The notes below the pieces were generated by a model that was not told the origin of the DNA, ran no database searches, and was given only the letters and a program-made list of their open reading frames with translations. A stretch of DNA of 64,000 bases from Caulobacter sp. (GTDB taxonomy: Bacteria > Pseudomonadota > Alphaproteobacteria > Caulobacterales > Caulobacteraceae), in the NCBI GenBank assembly GCA_016125585.1, contig WGLL01000005.1, forward strand, positions 434,001 to 498,000. Reading direction: 5' to 3'. Below, in pieces: positions 12,328 to 21,351 of the stretch. The position numbers and the translations under genes were made by a program. Numbering within the stretch: position 1 is the stretch's first letter; each line of letters starts with the position of its first letter.

Positions 12328-13232
12328 GCGTGTCCGCGATGATTCCCGGCTCGCCCGAGCGGGCCCAGCTTCTGGAGCGGGCGGTCAAGGGCCGGTCCCT
12401 GTGGGACGACGCCCGCCGCCGCCTCCTGCGCAACAAGGCGGCGGTCGCCGGCATGGTCGTGCTGGGCCTGATGCTGCTGCTCTCGATTTTCGGCCCGCTG
12501 CTGGTGCCTTTTGCCTATGACACGGTGACCAAGACCGACGTCTGGGCCGAGCCCGGCGTCCGGGGCCATCTGATCGGCGCCGATTCCCTGGGACGGGACC
12601 TGCTGGCCCGGCTGTTCGCCGGCCTTGGCGTGTCGCTGGGTATCGGCGTCGTGGCCGCGGCCGTATCGCTGATCATCGGCGTCGCCTGGGGCGCGACCGC
12701 CGGCTACATCGGCGGCAAGGTCGATGAGGTGATGATGCGGGTGGTCGACACCCTCTACAGCCTGCCCTTCATCTTCTTCGTCATTCTGCTGACGGTGGTG
12801 TTCGGCAAGAACATCTTCCTGATCTTTCTGGCCATCGGCGCGGTCGAGTGGCTGACCATGGCCCGGATCGTCCGCGGCCAGACCCTCAGCCTCAAACAGA
12901 AGGAATTCATCGAGGCGGCGAGGGCGGCGGGGCTGCGGCCGGCGAGCATCATCTTCCGCCACATCGTCCCCAATCTGCTGGGGCCGGTGGTGGTCTATGT
13001 CACCCTGACCATTCCGGCGATCATCATCGCCGAAAGCTTCCTCAGCTTCCTGGGCCTGGGCGTTCAGGCCCCGATGGCCTCGCTGGGCACCCTGATCGCC
13101 GGCGGCGCCCAGGACATGGAAATGGCGCCCTGGCTGCTGATCTTTCCGTCAGTGACCATGGTCGTGACCCTGATGGCCTTCAACTTCATCGGCGATGGCC
13201 TTCGGGACGCGATCGACCCGAAGGACCGCTGA
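12324..13232 (+). CDS. ABC transporter permease, OppC/DppC type
   Basis: The 302-residue protein has the OppC-type N-terminal cytosolic segment (SLWDDARRRLLRNKAAVAG), then about six membrane helices, with GTDSLGRDLLAR-like HLIGADSLGRDLLARLF and the EAA loop KEFIEAARAAGLRPASIIFRHI. It starts within the stop of oppB. The next gene in the direction of transcription that could belong to the system is the binding protein at 13776, but an opposite-strand gene lies between them. Confidence 0.92.
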   Translation: MSVSAMIPGSPERAQLLERAVKGRSLWDDARRRLLRNKAAVAGMVVLGLMLLLSIFGPLLVPFAYDTVTKTDVWAEPGVRGHLIGADSLGRDLLARLFAGLGVSLGIGVVAAAVSLIIGVAWGATAGYIGGKVDEVMMRVVDTLYSLPFIFFVILLTVVFGKNIFLIFLAIGAVEWLTMARIVRGQTLSLKQKEFIEAARAAGLRPASIIFRHIVPNLLGPVVVYVTLTIPAIIIAESFLSFLGLGVQAPMASLGTLIAGGAQDMEMAPWLLIFPSVTMVVTLMAFNFIGDGLRDAIDPKDR

Positions 13233-13237
13233 TGGGC

Positions 13238-13777
13238 CTAGTTCTGACGTTTGGCGCGGATGGTGCCCAGGCTTCCCACCTTGAGGAAGTAGCTGCCCAG
13301 GCTGGCGGCGCGGATCTCGACCTTGTCGCCGGCGCTCGGGGGTTTGCGGAACTTGCCGGTGTCGATCTGGGTCCAGACCGCGCCGTCCTCGAGAACCACG
13401 GTCCATTTGCCGCGCAGGTCCTGTTTGGCCGAACCGACCGTCGAATCGATCTTGGTCAGGGCCTCGGGCTCCTCGCCCTGGGTGAGGAAGGCCGGCATGC
13501 GGAAGTTGAAGCCGAAAGCGGCCTTGCGGGCCTCCTGGACCTGGGCCCGGTCGACCACCACCACATCGCCCTTGGCCTCGGCGGCGTCCAGCGCCGCGGT
13601 GGCGGCGTCATAGCAGGCCAGCCGCTGGGCGGCGTCGGCGATGGCCCGGCAATCGACAACGGCCTTCAGGGCGCCAGCCCGTTCCAGCTTGGCCTGGGCG
13701 GCGACCGGGCCGGCCAGAACCATAACCAGACCGGCCGCGGCCAGTCCCATTCCCAACCCTGCGGGGCGTAGCGTCAT
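13238..13777 (-). CDS. Exported hypothetical protein with C-x-AIADAAQRLACYD motif
   Basis: The 179-residue product has a signal peptide ending VAAQA and then DCRAIADAAQRLACYDAA, a two-cysteine motif shared by many alphaproteobacterial periplasmic proteins and VasI-like proteins. The rest is basic with a beta-rich look (KWTVVLEDGAVWTQID). Function is unknown. Its ATG (13777-13775) shares bases with the ATG of the plus-strand binding protein at 13776, and its stop lies 6 bp from the end of oppC. A gene inserted on the opposite strand inside an Opp operon is unusual. Confidence 0.78.
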   Translation of the reverse strand: MTLRPAGLGMGLAAAGLVMVLAGPVAAQAKLERAGALKAVVDCRAIADAAQRLACYDAATAALDAAEAKGDVVVVDRAQVQEARKAAFGFNFRMPAFLTQGEEPEALTKIDSTVGSAKQDLRGKWTVVLEDGAVWTQIDTGKFRKPPSAGDKVEIRAASLGSYFLKVGSLGTIRAKRQN

Positions 13778-15452
13778 GACCGTCTCCAACTCAAAAGCCG
13801 CTGACATTGAAGGCCGCCAGAGCGTGATCCGCAATCTCTTCCTGACCACCGTGGCCATATTGGGTCTCGCCGGCCTGTCGGCCTGCGGCGAGCAGCCGGT
13901 CTCCCGGCCGCCCTGTCCCGATGGCAAGATCTGTCTGACCATCGGCAACACCAACGATCCGGCGACCCTGGACCCGCACAAGTCCACCGGCACCTGGGAA
14001 GACCGCATCCAGAGCGATCTGTTCATGGGCCTGACCCAGTCGGCTGCCGACGGCAGCAAGATTCCGGGCATGGCGGAGAGCTGGGAAGTGACGCCGGACG
14101 GGCTGACGTGGATATTTCACCTGCGCAAGGCGGTGTGGTCGGACGGCGTGCCGGTGACGGCGGGCGACTTTGTCTTCTCCCTGCGCCGCGTGCTCGATCC
14201 GAAGACGGCGTCCGAATACGCCTCGATCCTGTTTCTGATCCAGAACGCCGAGGCCGTGAACAACGGCAAGGCGCCGCTGGAGGCGCTGGGCGTGCGGGCC
14301 ATCGATGACCGCACCCTGGAGATCAAGCTGACCCACCCGGCGCCGTACCTGCCGGAGCTGACCGGCCACCACGTTCTCTATCCGGTGCCCGAGCACATTG
14401 TGAAAAAGTATGGCGACAGCTGGGTTCAGCCCGGCAAGCTGGTCGGCAACGGCCCCTACAAGCTGGTCTCCTGGAAGCTGGGCGACAATGTCCACATCGT
14501 GAAGAACCCGACCTTCTGGGACGCCGACAAGGTCTGCGTCGACGAGGTGCGCTTCTATCCGACCACCGACGCGATTTCGGCCGAGCGGCGGGTCGCCCGC
14601 GGCGAGCTGGACGTCAACACCGACATCCAGTCCAACCGCATCGCCCGCCTGCGCAAGACCATGCCCGGCTATGTGCGCACCAACACCTATCTCGGCGTCA
14701 CCTACCTGGCCTTCAACCGCGGCCCCAAGACCAAGGTCCCGGCGTTCCGCGATGTTCGGGTGCGCCAGGCTCTGACCATGGCGATCGACCGCGACTTCAT
14801 CACCAAGGGCCTGCTGCGGGGCGGGCAGGAGCCGGCCAACACCATGGTTCCGCCCGGGGTGGCCAACTGCAAGCCCTCGCCCGGTCCCTATTGGGCGTCC
14901 TGGCCGCTGGAAAAGCGCCAGGCCGAGGCGCGCCGCCTGCTGGCCGCGGCGGGGTATGGTCCGGACCATCCTCTGAAATTCGAACTGAAGCACCGCAATT
15001 CCGCCGACCCGATGCAGTTCACCCCGGCCCTGCAGGCCGACTGGAAGCTGGTCGGGGTCGAGGCGACCCTGGCCCAGCAGGAGGGGCAGATCTCCTACGC
15101 CGACTATCGGGTGCGGAATTTCGAGGCGGCCGACGCCGCCTGGGTCGCCGACTACAACGATCCCACCAGCTTCCTCGATCTGCAGCGGTCCAACTACGGG
15201 CCGCAGAACTACGGCGACTATGACAATCCGGCCTATGACGCCCTGATGGCCAAGGCGGACAATGAGCCGGACGCCGAAAAGCGCGCCGTCTACCTGCAGC
15301 AGGCCGAGACCATGATGCTGAATGACGCGCCGATTTCGCCGATCTACTTCTACATCAACAAGAATCTGGTGAACCCGAAGATCACCGGCTGGGTCGACAA
15401 TATCGTCGATCAGCACCGCACGCGGTGGCTCTGCGTCAAGGGTGCGCGCTGA
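13776..15452 (+). CDS. Peptide ABC transporter substrate-binding lipoprotein (OppA/DppA family)
   Basis: The SBP family 5 signature is clear: NDPATLDPHKSTGTWEDRI near the mature N-terminus, MAESWEVTPDGLTWIFHLR, and VRQALTMAIDRDFI. A lipobox (GLSAC) follows a hydrophobic stretch, so it is probably anchored to the membrane facing the periplasm. The start is either ATG 13776 or GTG 13824; the GTG gives a shorter, cleaner lipoprotein signal and avoids overlap with the divergent gene. It is about 540-560 residues, normal for the family. It most likely serves the OppBC permease upstream. Confidence 0.9.
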   Translation: MTVSNSKAADIEGRQSVIRNLFLTTVAILGLAGLSACGEQPVSRPPCPDGKICLTIGNTNDPATLDPHKSTGTWEDRIQSDLFMGLTQSAADGSKIPGMAESWEVTPDGLTWIFHLRKAVWSDGVPVTAGDFVFSLRRVLDPKTASEYASILFLIQNAEAVNNGKAPLEALGVRAIDDRTLEIKLTHPAPYLPELTGHHVLYPVPEHIVKKYGDSWVQPGKLVGNGPYKLVSWKLGDNVHIVKNPTFWDADKVCVDEVRFYPTTDAISAERRVARGELDVNTDIQSNRIARLRKTMPGYVRTNTYLGVTYLAFNRGPKTKVPAFRDVRVRQALTMAIDRDFITKGLLRGGQEPANTMVPPGVANCKPSPGPYWASWPLEKRQAEARRLLAAAGYGPDHPLKFELKHRNSADPMQFTPALQADWKLVGVEATLAQQEGQISYADYRVRNFEAADAAWVADYNDPTSFLDLQRSNYGPQNYGDYDNPAYDALMAKADNEPDAEKRAVYLQQAETMMLNDAPISPIYFYINKNLVNPKITGWVDNIVDQHRTRWLCVKGAR

Positions 15453-15773
15453 GTCGTCCGGTCTGGCGACCGGGCGTCACGGGCGCCCCGATTGCGCCAC
15501 GGTAAGGGCGCCGTTGAGCGGCCGGGCAGGCCCAATTCGCCTTTCAGGAAGCCAATTTCGGCAAAAATCGCCCGTATAGGGGCGTGCTGTGGCGCGGATG
15601 CGACAATCTCGCGTCGTAATCATTACGATCTGGCAATGAGCGTTGACCGGCCTTTGCCTCGCGGCCTATTCCTGCACGCAACCGGCCGTCCATGACGTCC
15701 GGGAGGCCCGAATTCACGCTTTTGAGGGGAGCGCGCCTGTCCGCGGACGGGGCGCTGGCTCGGAGGGATTAAG
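15453..15773. other. Non-coding region upstream of TonB receptor 1
   Basis: This 321-bp gap contains no convincing frame. It holds a palindrome at 15614-15628 and a strong ribosome site (GGAGGG) 7 bases before the TTG at 15774. It should contain the receptor promoter; no sigma-70 pair was convincing by eye. Confidence 0.5.
15614..15628. promoter_or_regulatory. Palindrome TCGTAAT-C-ATTACGA, putative operator
   Basis: Perfect 7-bp arms around one central base, about 145 bp before the receptor start. The half-site with its flank, TCGTAATCA, recurs at 21518-21526 upstream of the second TonB receptor. Confidence 0.35.
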
Positions 15774-18695
15774 TTGAGAAAACACACCACGCGAGGCCGC
15801 CTGCTGGCGTCCACGATGATCTGCGGCGCAGCGTTCGCCACCTTTGCGGCCGCCGCTCCGGCGTTCGCTCAGGACAGCGAAGTCGACGCCGTCTTCGTCA
15901 CCGGCTCGCGCATTCCGCAGCCCAACCTCGTCACCACCAGCCCGGTCACCCAGGTCACCGCTGACGACATCACCAACACCGGCGTCAACCGCGTCGAAGA
16001 CCTGGTGAACCAGCTGCCGCAGGCCTTCGCCGCGCAGAACTCCTCGGTCTCCAACGGCGCCTCCGGCACCGCCACCGTCGACCTCCGCGCCCTCGGCTCG
16101 GTCCGCACCCTGGTGCTGGTCGATGGTCGTCGCCTGCCCTACGGTTCGCCGAACGATCCGGCCGCCGACCTCAACCAGATCCCCTCGGCCCTGGTCGAGC
16201 GCGTCGAAGTGCTGACCGGCGGCGCCTCCGCCGTCTACGGTTCGGACGCCATCGCCGGCGTTGTGAACTTCATCATGAAGAAGGACTTCGAAGGCGTTCA
16301 GCTCTCGGGTCAGTACAGCTTCTACCAGCACAACAACGACTTCGACGGCGTCGGCAAGATCCGTGAGGAAGTGACCCGTCGCGCCTTGACCAACCCGTCG
16401 CAGTTCCAGCTGCCCGACGACAACGTCATCGACGGCTACGGCAAGGAAGTCTCCCTGCTGATGGGCGTCAGCGCTCCGGACGACCGCGGCAACATCACCG
16501 CTTACGTCACCTACCGGAACAACGACGCCATCCTGCAAGGCCAGCGCGACTACGCGGCCTGCTCGATCGCCAACCCGGCGGCGGTTCGTCCCAACCAGTT
16601 CACCTGCGGTGGTTCCTCGACCGCCTATCCGGGTCGTTTCACCGACTTCGCGACCTTCGACTACTCGATCGATTCCGCGACCGGCAACACCTTCCGGAAC
16701 TGGGACGCCAACACCGACCAGTACAACTACGGTCCGATCAACTACTACCAGCGTCCTGACGAGCGTTACTCGCTCGGCGCCGTCGGCCGGTACGAAGTGA
16801 ACGACAAGGTTGAGATCTTCACCCAACTGATGTTCACCGACTACTCGACCGCCGCGCAGATCGCGCCGTCGGGCGACTTCTTCAGCACCGGCACCATCAA
16901 CTGTGGCAACCCGCTGCTCTCGGCCCAGCAGTCCTCGGCCATCGGCTGTTCGGCTGCCGACATCGCCGCCGACAACACGACCGACCTCTACATCGGCCGT
17001 CGTAACGTCGAAGGCGGCGGTCGTTCGGACGACCTGCGTTACCAGTCCTACCGTGGCGTCATCGGCGCTCGCGGCCAGCTGAACGACGCCTGGTCCTACG
17101 ACGTCGCCGGCCAGTACAGCCGCGTGCAGCTGTCGCGGACCTACAAGAACGACTTCTCGGTCACCCGCCTGAACCGGGCCCTGGACGTTGTCAGCGTCGG
17201 TGGCACCCCCACCTGCCGCTCGGTCGTCAACGGCACCGACCCGAACTGCGTCCCGTGGGATATCTTCACCATCGGCAACGTGAACTCGGACGCCCTTGAT
17301 TACCTTCAGGTGCCTGGCATCCAGCGGGCCGCCACCATTCAGCAAGTCGTCACCGCCTCGGTGGCCGGCGACCTGACCGAATACGGCGTCAAGACCCCCT
17401 GGTCGACCAGCGGTTTCCAGGTTGCCTTCGGCGCCGAGTATCGCCGTGACGCTCTGGAATCCACCACCGACAACGCCTTCGCCACCGGCGACCTCGCCGG
17501 TCAGGGCGGCCCGACCATCGGCCTCGCCGGTGTGACGGAAGTGTACGACCTGTTCTTCGAAGGCCGCATGCCGATCGTCGAAGACATGCCGGGCGCCAAG
17601 CTCCTGTCGCTGGAAGTCGCCTACCGCTTCTCGGACTACGGTTCGGGCGCCAACACCGACACCTACAAGATCGGCGGCGACTGGGCTCCAACTGACGACC
17701 TGCGCTTCCGCGCCAGCTACCAGCAGGCCGTTCGCGCTCCGAACGTCATCGAACTGTTCCAGGCTCAGGGCCTCGGCCTGTTCGACATCGACGAAGATCC
17801 CTGTGGTCCGGCCCAGACCGCGACCCTGGCCCAGTGCCAGGCGACCGGCGTGTCCGCGGCCCAGTACGGCTCCGCGGCGCTCGACAGCCCGGCCGGTCAG
17901 TACAACTTCTTCGGTGGCGGCAACCCGAACCTGGCTCCGGAAACCGCGAAGACCTACACCATCGGTGTGGTGTTCACCCCGACCTTCGTCCCGGGCCTGA
18001 ACGTCTCGGTCGACTACTTCAACATCGAAGTGGAAGACCTGGTCTCGACGGTCGGCGCCGACAACACGCTGAACGCCTGCTACAACGACAACCTGGCCAC
18101 GGCCTGCGCCCGTATCCACCGGAACGCCCTCGGCAATTTCTGGACCAACGGCGGCTTCATCGATGACTTCAACGTCAACATCGGTGGGCTGAAGACCTCG
18201 GGTTACGACTTCGTCGCCAACTACGGCTTCGGCGTCGGCGAGATGGGCGACGTCAGCCTGAACTTCGTCGGCACCCTGCTGGACGAACTGGTCACCGATC
18301 CGGGTGAAGGCATCGCGCCCTTCGACTGCGTCGGCAAGTTCGCCCTCCGCTGCGGCACGCCGAAGCCCGAATGGCGTCACCGCGCCCGGGTTGGCTGGAG
18401 CACCCCGTGGAACGTCGATCTGGCGCTGACCTGGCGCTACATCGGCGAAGTCGAAATTGACGGCGGCGCGGGCACCCGCATCGACGGCAAGTTCGACGCC
18501 GAGAACTACTTCGACCTCTACGCTTCCTGGAAGGCCACCGACACGGCCAAGTTCCGGATCGGCGTGAACAACGTGCTGGACAACGATCCCCAGCTCTCGA
18601 CCAGCGTCGGCACCACCGGCAACGGCAACACCTACCCGCAGACCTACGACTCCTTCGGTCGTTACGTCTTCATGGGCTTCACCCTGGACTTCTAA
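15774..18695 (+). CDS. TonB-dependent outer-membrane receptor 1
   Basis: The 973-residue protein has a signal peptide ending about residue 32 (PAFA/Q). A plug domain of roughly residues 45-165 follows, with FVTGSRI, RGL-type VDLRALGSVRTLVLVDGRR and GGASAVYGSDAIAGVVNF. A long beta-barrel ends in the C-terminal Phe (FMGFTLDF) expected by the BAM machinery. The start is a TTG at 15774 with a near-perfect GGAGGG 7 bases upstream; no in-frame ATG keeps the signal peptide. Cysteine pairs in the extracellular loops suggest disulfides. The ligand is unknown, but the next-door peptide binding protein and S9 peptidase make peptides a reasonable guess. An intrinsic terminator follows. Confidence 0.93.
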   Translation: MRKHTTRGRLLASTMICGAAFATFAAAAPAFAQDSEVDAVFVTGSRIPQPNLVTTSPVTQVTADDITNTGVNRVEDLVNQLPQAFAAQNSSVSNGASGTATVDLRALGSVRTLVLVDGRRLPYGSPNDPAADLNQIPSALVERVEVLTGGASAVYGSDAIAGVVNFIMKKDFEGVQLSGQYSFYQHNNDFDGVGKIREEVTRRALTNPSQFQLPDDNVIDGYGKEVSLLMGVSAPDDRGNITAYVTYRNNDAILQGQRDYAACSIANPAAVRPNQFTCGGSSTAYPGRFTDFATFDYSIDSATGNTFRNWDANTDQYNYGPINYYQRPDERYSLGAVGRYEVNDKVEIFTQLMFTDYSTAAQIAPSGDFFSTGTINCGNPLLSAQQSSAIGCSAADIAADNTTDLYIGRRNVEGGGRSDDLRYQSYRGVIGARGQLNDAWSYDVAGQYSRVQLSRTYKNDFSVTRLNRALDVVSVGGTPTCRSVVNGTDPNCVPWDIFTIGNVNSDALDYLQVPGIQRAATIQQVVTASVAGDLTEYGVKTPWSTSGFQVAFGAEYRRDALESTTDNAFATGDLAGQGGPTIGLAGVTEVYDLFFEGRMPIVEDMPGAKLLSLEVAYRFSDYGSGANTDTYKIGGDWAPTDDLRFRASYQQAVRAPNVIELFQAQGLGLFDIDEDPCGPAQTATLAQCQATGVSAAQYGSAALDSPAGQYNFFGGGNPNLAPETAKTYTIGVVFTPTFVPGLNVSVDYFNIEVEDLVSTVGADNTLNACYNDNLATACARIHRNALGNFWTNGGFIDDFNVNIGGLKTSGYDFVANYGFGVGEMGDVSLNFVGTLLDELVTDPGEGIAPFDCVGKFALRCGTPKPEWRHRARVGWSTPWNVDLALTWRYIGEVEIDGGAGTRIDGKFDAENYFDLYASWKATDTAKFRIGVNNVLDNDPQLSTSVGTTGNGNTYPQTYDSFGRYVFMGFTLDF

Positions 18696-18723
18696 GTCCT
18701 TCAAGGTTGAAGAAGACTACGGA

Positions 18724-18756
18724 GGCGGCGGGCCATTGGCCCGCCGCCTTTCGTTT
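18724..18756 (+). terminator. Intrinsic terminator after TonB receptor 1
   Basis: A perfect 11-bp GC stem (GGCGGCGGGCC / GGCCCGCCGCC) with an ATT loop is followed by TTTCGTTT, 29 bp after the stop codon. Confidence 0.85.
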
Positions 18757-19296
18757 GGGCGCTGTCCAGGCCCGTCCGACCGGCCCCAGTCGCCCTGCTG
18801 CCCTCGTCCGCACCGAGACGGCGTCACCGGCCGGCCACAGAGGCGGTGGCGCGGCCCGGCTCCGACCCGGCGCCGATCTGGTCCGCCACCGGGCCTGACA
18901 GGCCTCGCCGGCCGACCCGGTGCTCCGCCGCCCCCGGCAACGGTCCTCGTCGACCGACTCTGTATCCGACCCCGACAACGGCTCTAGTCGCCGCTCCCCG
19001 AGCAGGTTACGTCAGCCCCTGAGCCCCACAGTCCTGTCCACAGGCACCGCCTGCCGGCGCGATTCCGGGTTCGCCCTGACGACGACGCAGGCCGTCGGCC
19101 CTCCTGACGGAGCCGGAGACGGGCAGGGGCCTGCTGGCGGGCCAGGAACGGTCAGGATCGGTGTGGCGGGAGCCTCGCCCCGCGACGTCGAAAGCCCGTC
19201 AGGCCGGCGGCGACCAACCGGGCGCTCCAGGCGACATCCAGCCCGGCAGGCAGATCCCCGCGCTGTGAGCCTCCGGCCGGCAGGACCGCGCGCATG
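18757..19296. other. Non-coding GC-rich stretch
   Basis: About 540 bp with no supported gene. Short frames exist on both strands but have Pro/Arg-rich, low-quality composition and no ribosome sites. A weak local repeat is seen: CCCCGGCAACGG near 18932 and CCCCGACAACGG near 18970. Nothing else is recognisable. Confidence 0.5.
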
Positions 19297-19327
19297 AAAA
19301 AAGGGCGGGGATTGCTCCCCGCCCTTT
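19297..19327 (-). terminator. Intrinsic terminator of the S9 peptidase gene
   Basis: On the minus strand, a 12-bp stem (AAAGGGCGGGGA / TCCCCGCCCTTT) with a 4-base loop is followed by a run of U (AAAAAA on the plus strand, 19297-19302). It lies 24 bp past the stop codon. Confidence 0.88.
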
Positions 19328-19350
19328 CAGGTCTTCAGGTGTCTGACGGT

Positions 19351-21351
19351 CTAGAGACCGCCAGGCCCGCATTCGGTCCGCAGGTAGTTATCGACCGCGG
19401 TCAGCACCTCGGCGATCTGTCCGGACATCCAGGTGTTGCCGCTGTGGCCCATGTCCTTCAGCTTGAGGAACTTGACCGGCTGGCCGGACTTCTGCGCCGC
19501 GGCGACGAAGCGTTCCGACTGTTCGATCGGCACGTTGGTGTCGCGGTCGCCGTGGTAGAGGAAGATTGGGATCTTGATCTCCCCGGCGTGATCCAGCGGC
19601 TCCAGGCCGTTGACGGTCGGGCGCTGGAATTCCCGCTGGATACGGTTCTGGTTGTTGCGCTCGCGGAAGCTTTCCAGCTCCGCGACGCCGGCGCCTGCCA
19701 CCGCGCACTGGTAGATGCCGTTGGGACGCACCGAGGCGGCCATGGCCGCATAGCCGCCGTAGCTGTAGCCGTGCATGGCGATGCGGTCAGGTGCGGCGAC
19801 CTTTTGTTCGATCAGCCACTTGGCGCCGTCGTCCATGTCGTCCTGCATCTTCTGGCCCCATTCGGAGTCGCCGGCGCGCCACAGCTTCTGGCCCCAGCCT
19901 TCCGAGCCGCGATACTGCGGTTGCAGCACCACATAGCCGCGGGCGGCGAAGTACTGCACCCAGCCGCTGAAATCCCAGCCCATGTCGTCACGGGCCCAGG
20001 GACCGCCGTGGGGCAGGATGATGGTCGGGTAGGGGCCCGGGCCATAGATCGAGGCCTTGGGCTTGGTCAGGAAGCCCGGCACCATCAGGCCGTCGCGGGC
20101 CGGATACTGCACCAGGGTGGTATCGCCCAGGGTCGAGGTGTCCAGCCACGGGCGCGACTTGCCCAGCAGGGTGACCTTGGTGCCGTCGGTCAGCAGATAG
20201 TATTCCGGCGGCTGGTTGGAGCCGGACTTGACCACGATGATATACTTCATGTCGTCCGACCAGCTGGTCATCTCGACATCGGCGCCGTCAGCGACCTTGA
20301 AGCGGGTCTTCTCGCCGGTGGCGATGTCGACCCAGTTGACGGTGTTGGTGTTGACGCCGAACGCCTTGCGAAGTCCCTTGGCGATGGAGCCCATCTTCCC
20401 GTCGACCCAGTAGGTCTCCGTCGTCGCCGCGTCATAGGTGAAGCCGAGGAGGCGGCCGAAGTCGGCCGGAGCGCGCGAGCGGCGCAGGCCGGTGGCGTCG
20501 AACAGCGGGATCTGGAAAGCCGGTTCGACGATCTTCCGGGCGTTGATGTCGTAGAGGAAGATGCCGACCTTGTCCTGGCCCTCGTTGGTCTGGACGTAGA
20601 TCAGGTTGGGATCGCTGGTGAAGCCGACGATCTCCTTGGGCTCGCGGTCGGCCGCGTACCAGCGGAAGTGTTCTTCCCAGTTGCCGTTGGTGTTGCGGAT
20701 CCACTGGGCGATGTAGACCTTGCCGTTGTCGAAATCGACCGACTGGCGGGCCCGGACCTCGCCGTCCAGGTCAAACTGCTCGCCGCCGAACTTGTCCGAG
20801 CCGGTGTACACCCGGCCCTTGGTGAACCTGTAGACGTTCAGCTTGTAGAGATCGCCCCGGATGCTCACCAGGATGTTGTTGGGGTCCTTGGGCAGGGTGT
20901 TGACCACCTGCACGAAGCCGCCCTCGTTCTGGTCGATCTCGCCGGACGCGTCGCGGAAGCTCTTGCCCTCGACATCGCTGATGAAGGTCCGGAACAGGTG
21001 GCCGCTGGTCGAGCCGCTGGTGTAGGTCTGCCGCACCGTCATGGCGATCCGGTCACTCTTAACGAACCGCACGCTCATGCAGTCGGACTTGTCGCCGCAG
21101 CCGAGGATGACCGGCTTCTGGTCCATGGCGTCGGTGCGCCAGATGGTGACATAGCTCTTGATCCCGTCCGGGGACGAAATGGCGGCGATATGCTTGCCGT
21201 CGGGCGAGAGGGAGACGCCGCTGATGGCCGCCTGCCGCCCGAAGGCGTCGGCGCTCGGCGGGGTCTGGGCGAAGGCGGCCGGAGCCGCTCCGAGGCCGGC
21301 GGCGATGATCATTACGATCGCCAGGCCGAGACTCCTTAGACTGTTTTTCAC
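19351..21351 (-). CDS. Exported S9-family prolyl oligopeptidase-like serine peptidase
   Basis: The 666-residue protein starts at GTG 21351 (VKNSLRSLG), which has GAGG 7 bases upstream and gives a clean signal peptide ending AFA/Q. The N-terminal half is a beta-propeller (SPDGKHIAAISS repeats). The C-terminal alpha/beta-hydrolase has the nucleophile in HGYSYGGYA, the Asp in YHGDRDTNVP and the His in DMGHSGN. It should cleave short peptides in the periplasm. It sits between two TonB receptors, divergent from the second, which suggests peptide scavenging. Lasso-peptide isopeptidases are related, but no lasso biosynthesis genes are present. Confidence 0.9.
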   Translation of the reverse strand: MKNSLRSLGLAIVMIIAAGLGAAPAAFAQTPPSADAFGRQAAISGVSLSPDGKHIAAISSPDGIKSYVTIWRTDAMDQKPVILGCGDKSDCMSVRFVKSDRIAMTVRQTYTSGSTSGHLFRTFISDVEGKSFRDASGEIDQNEGGFVQVVNTLPKDPNNILVSIRGDLYKLNVYRFTKGRVYTGSDKFGGEQFDLDGEVRARQSVDFDNGKVYIAQWIRNTNGNWEEHFRWYAADREPKEIVGFTSDPNLIYVQTNEGQDKVGIFLYDINARKIVEPAFQIPLFDATGLRRSRAPADFGRLLGFTYDAATTETYWVDGKMGSIAKGLRKAFGVNTNTVNWVDIATGEKTRFKVADGADVEMTSWSDDMKYIIVVKSGSNQPPEYYLLTDGTKVTLLGKSRPWLDTSTLGDTTLVQYPARDGLMVPGFLTKPKASIYGPGPYPTIILPHGGPWARDDMGWDFSGWVQYFAARGYVVLQPQYRGSEGWGQKLWRAGDSEWGQKMQDDMDDGAKWLIEQKVAAPDRIAMHGYSYGGYAAMAASVRPNGIYQCAVAGAGVAELESFRERNNQNRIQREFQRPTVNGLEPLDHAGEIKIPIFLYHGDRDTNVPIEQSERFVAAAQKSGQPVKFLKLKDMGHSGNTWMSGQIAEVLTAVDNYLRTECGPGGL

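Noticed and set aside
15714..18704. 996-residue minus-strand frame opposite TonB receptor 1
   Set aside because: Val/Asp/Gly-rich anti-frame of a GC3-biased gene; no domain, no ribosome site.
18707..18987. Small frames after the TonB receptor 1 terminator
   Set aside because: Pro/Arg-rich, overlapping the terminator, no start signals.
19294..21339. 681-residue plus-strand frame opposite the S9 peptidase
   Set aside because: Shadow of the peptidase gene; the opposite strand carries the complete catalytic triad.
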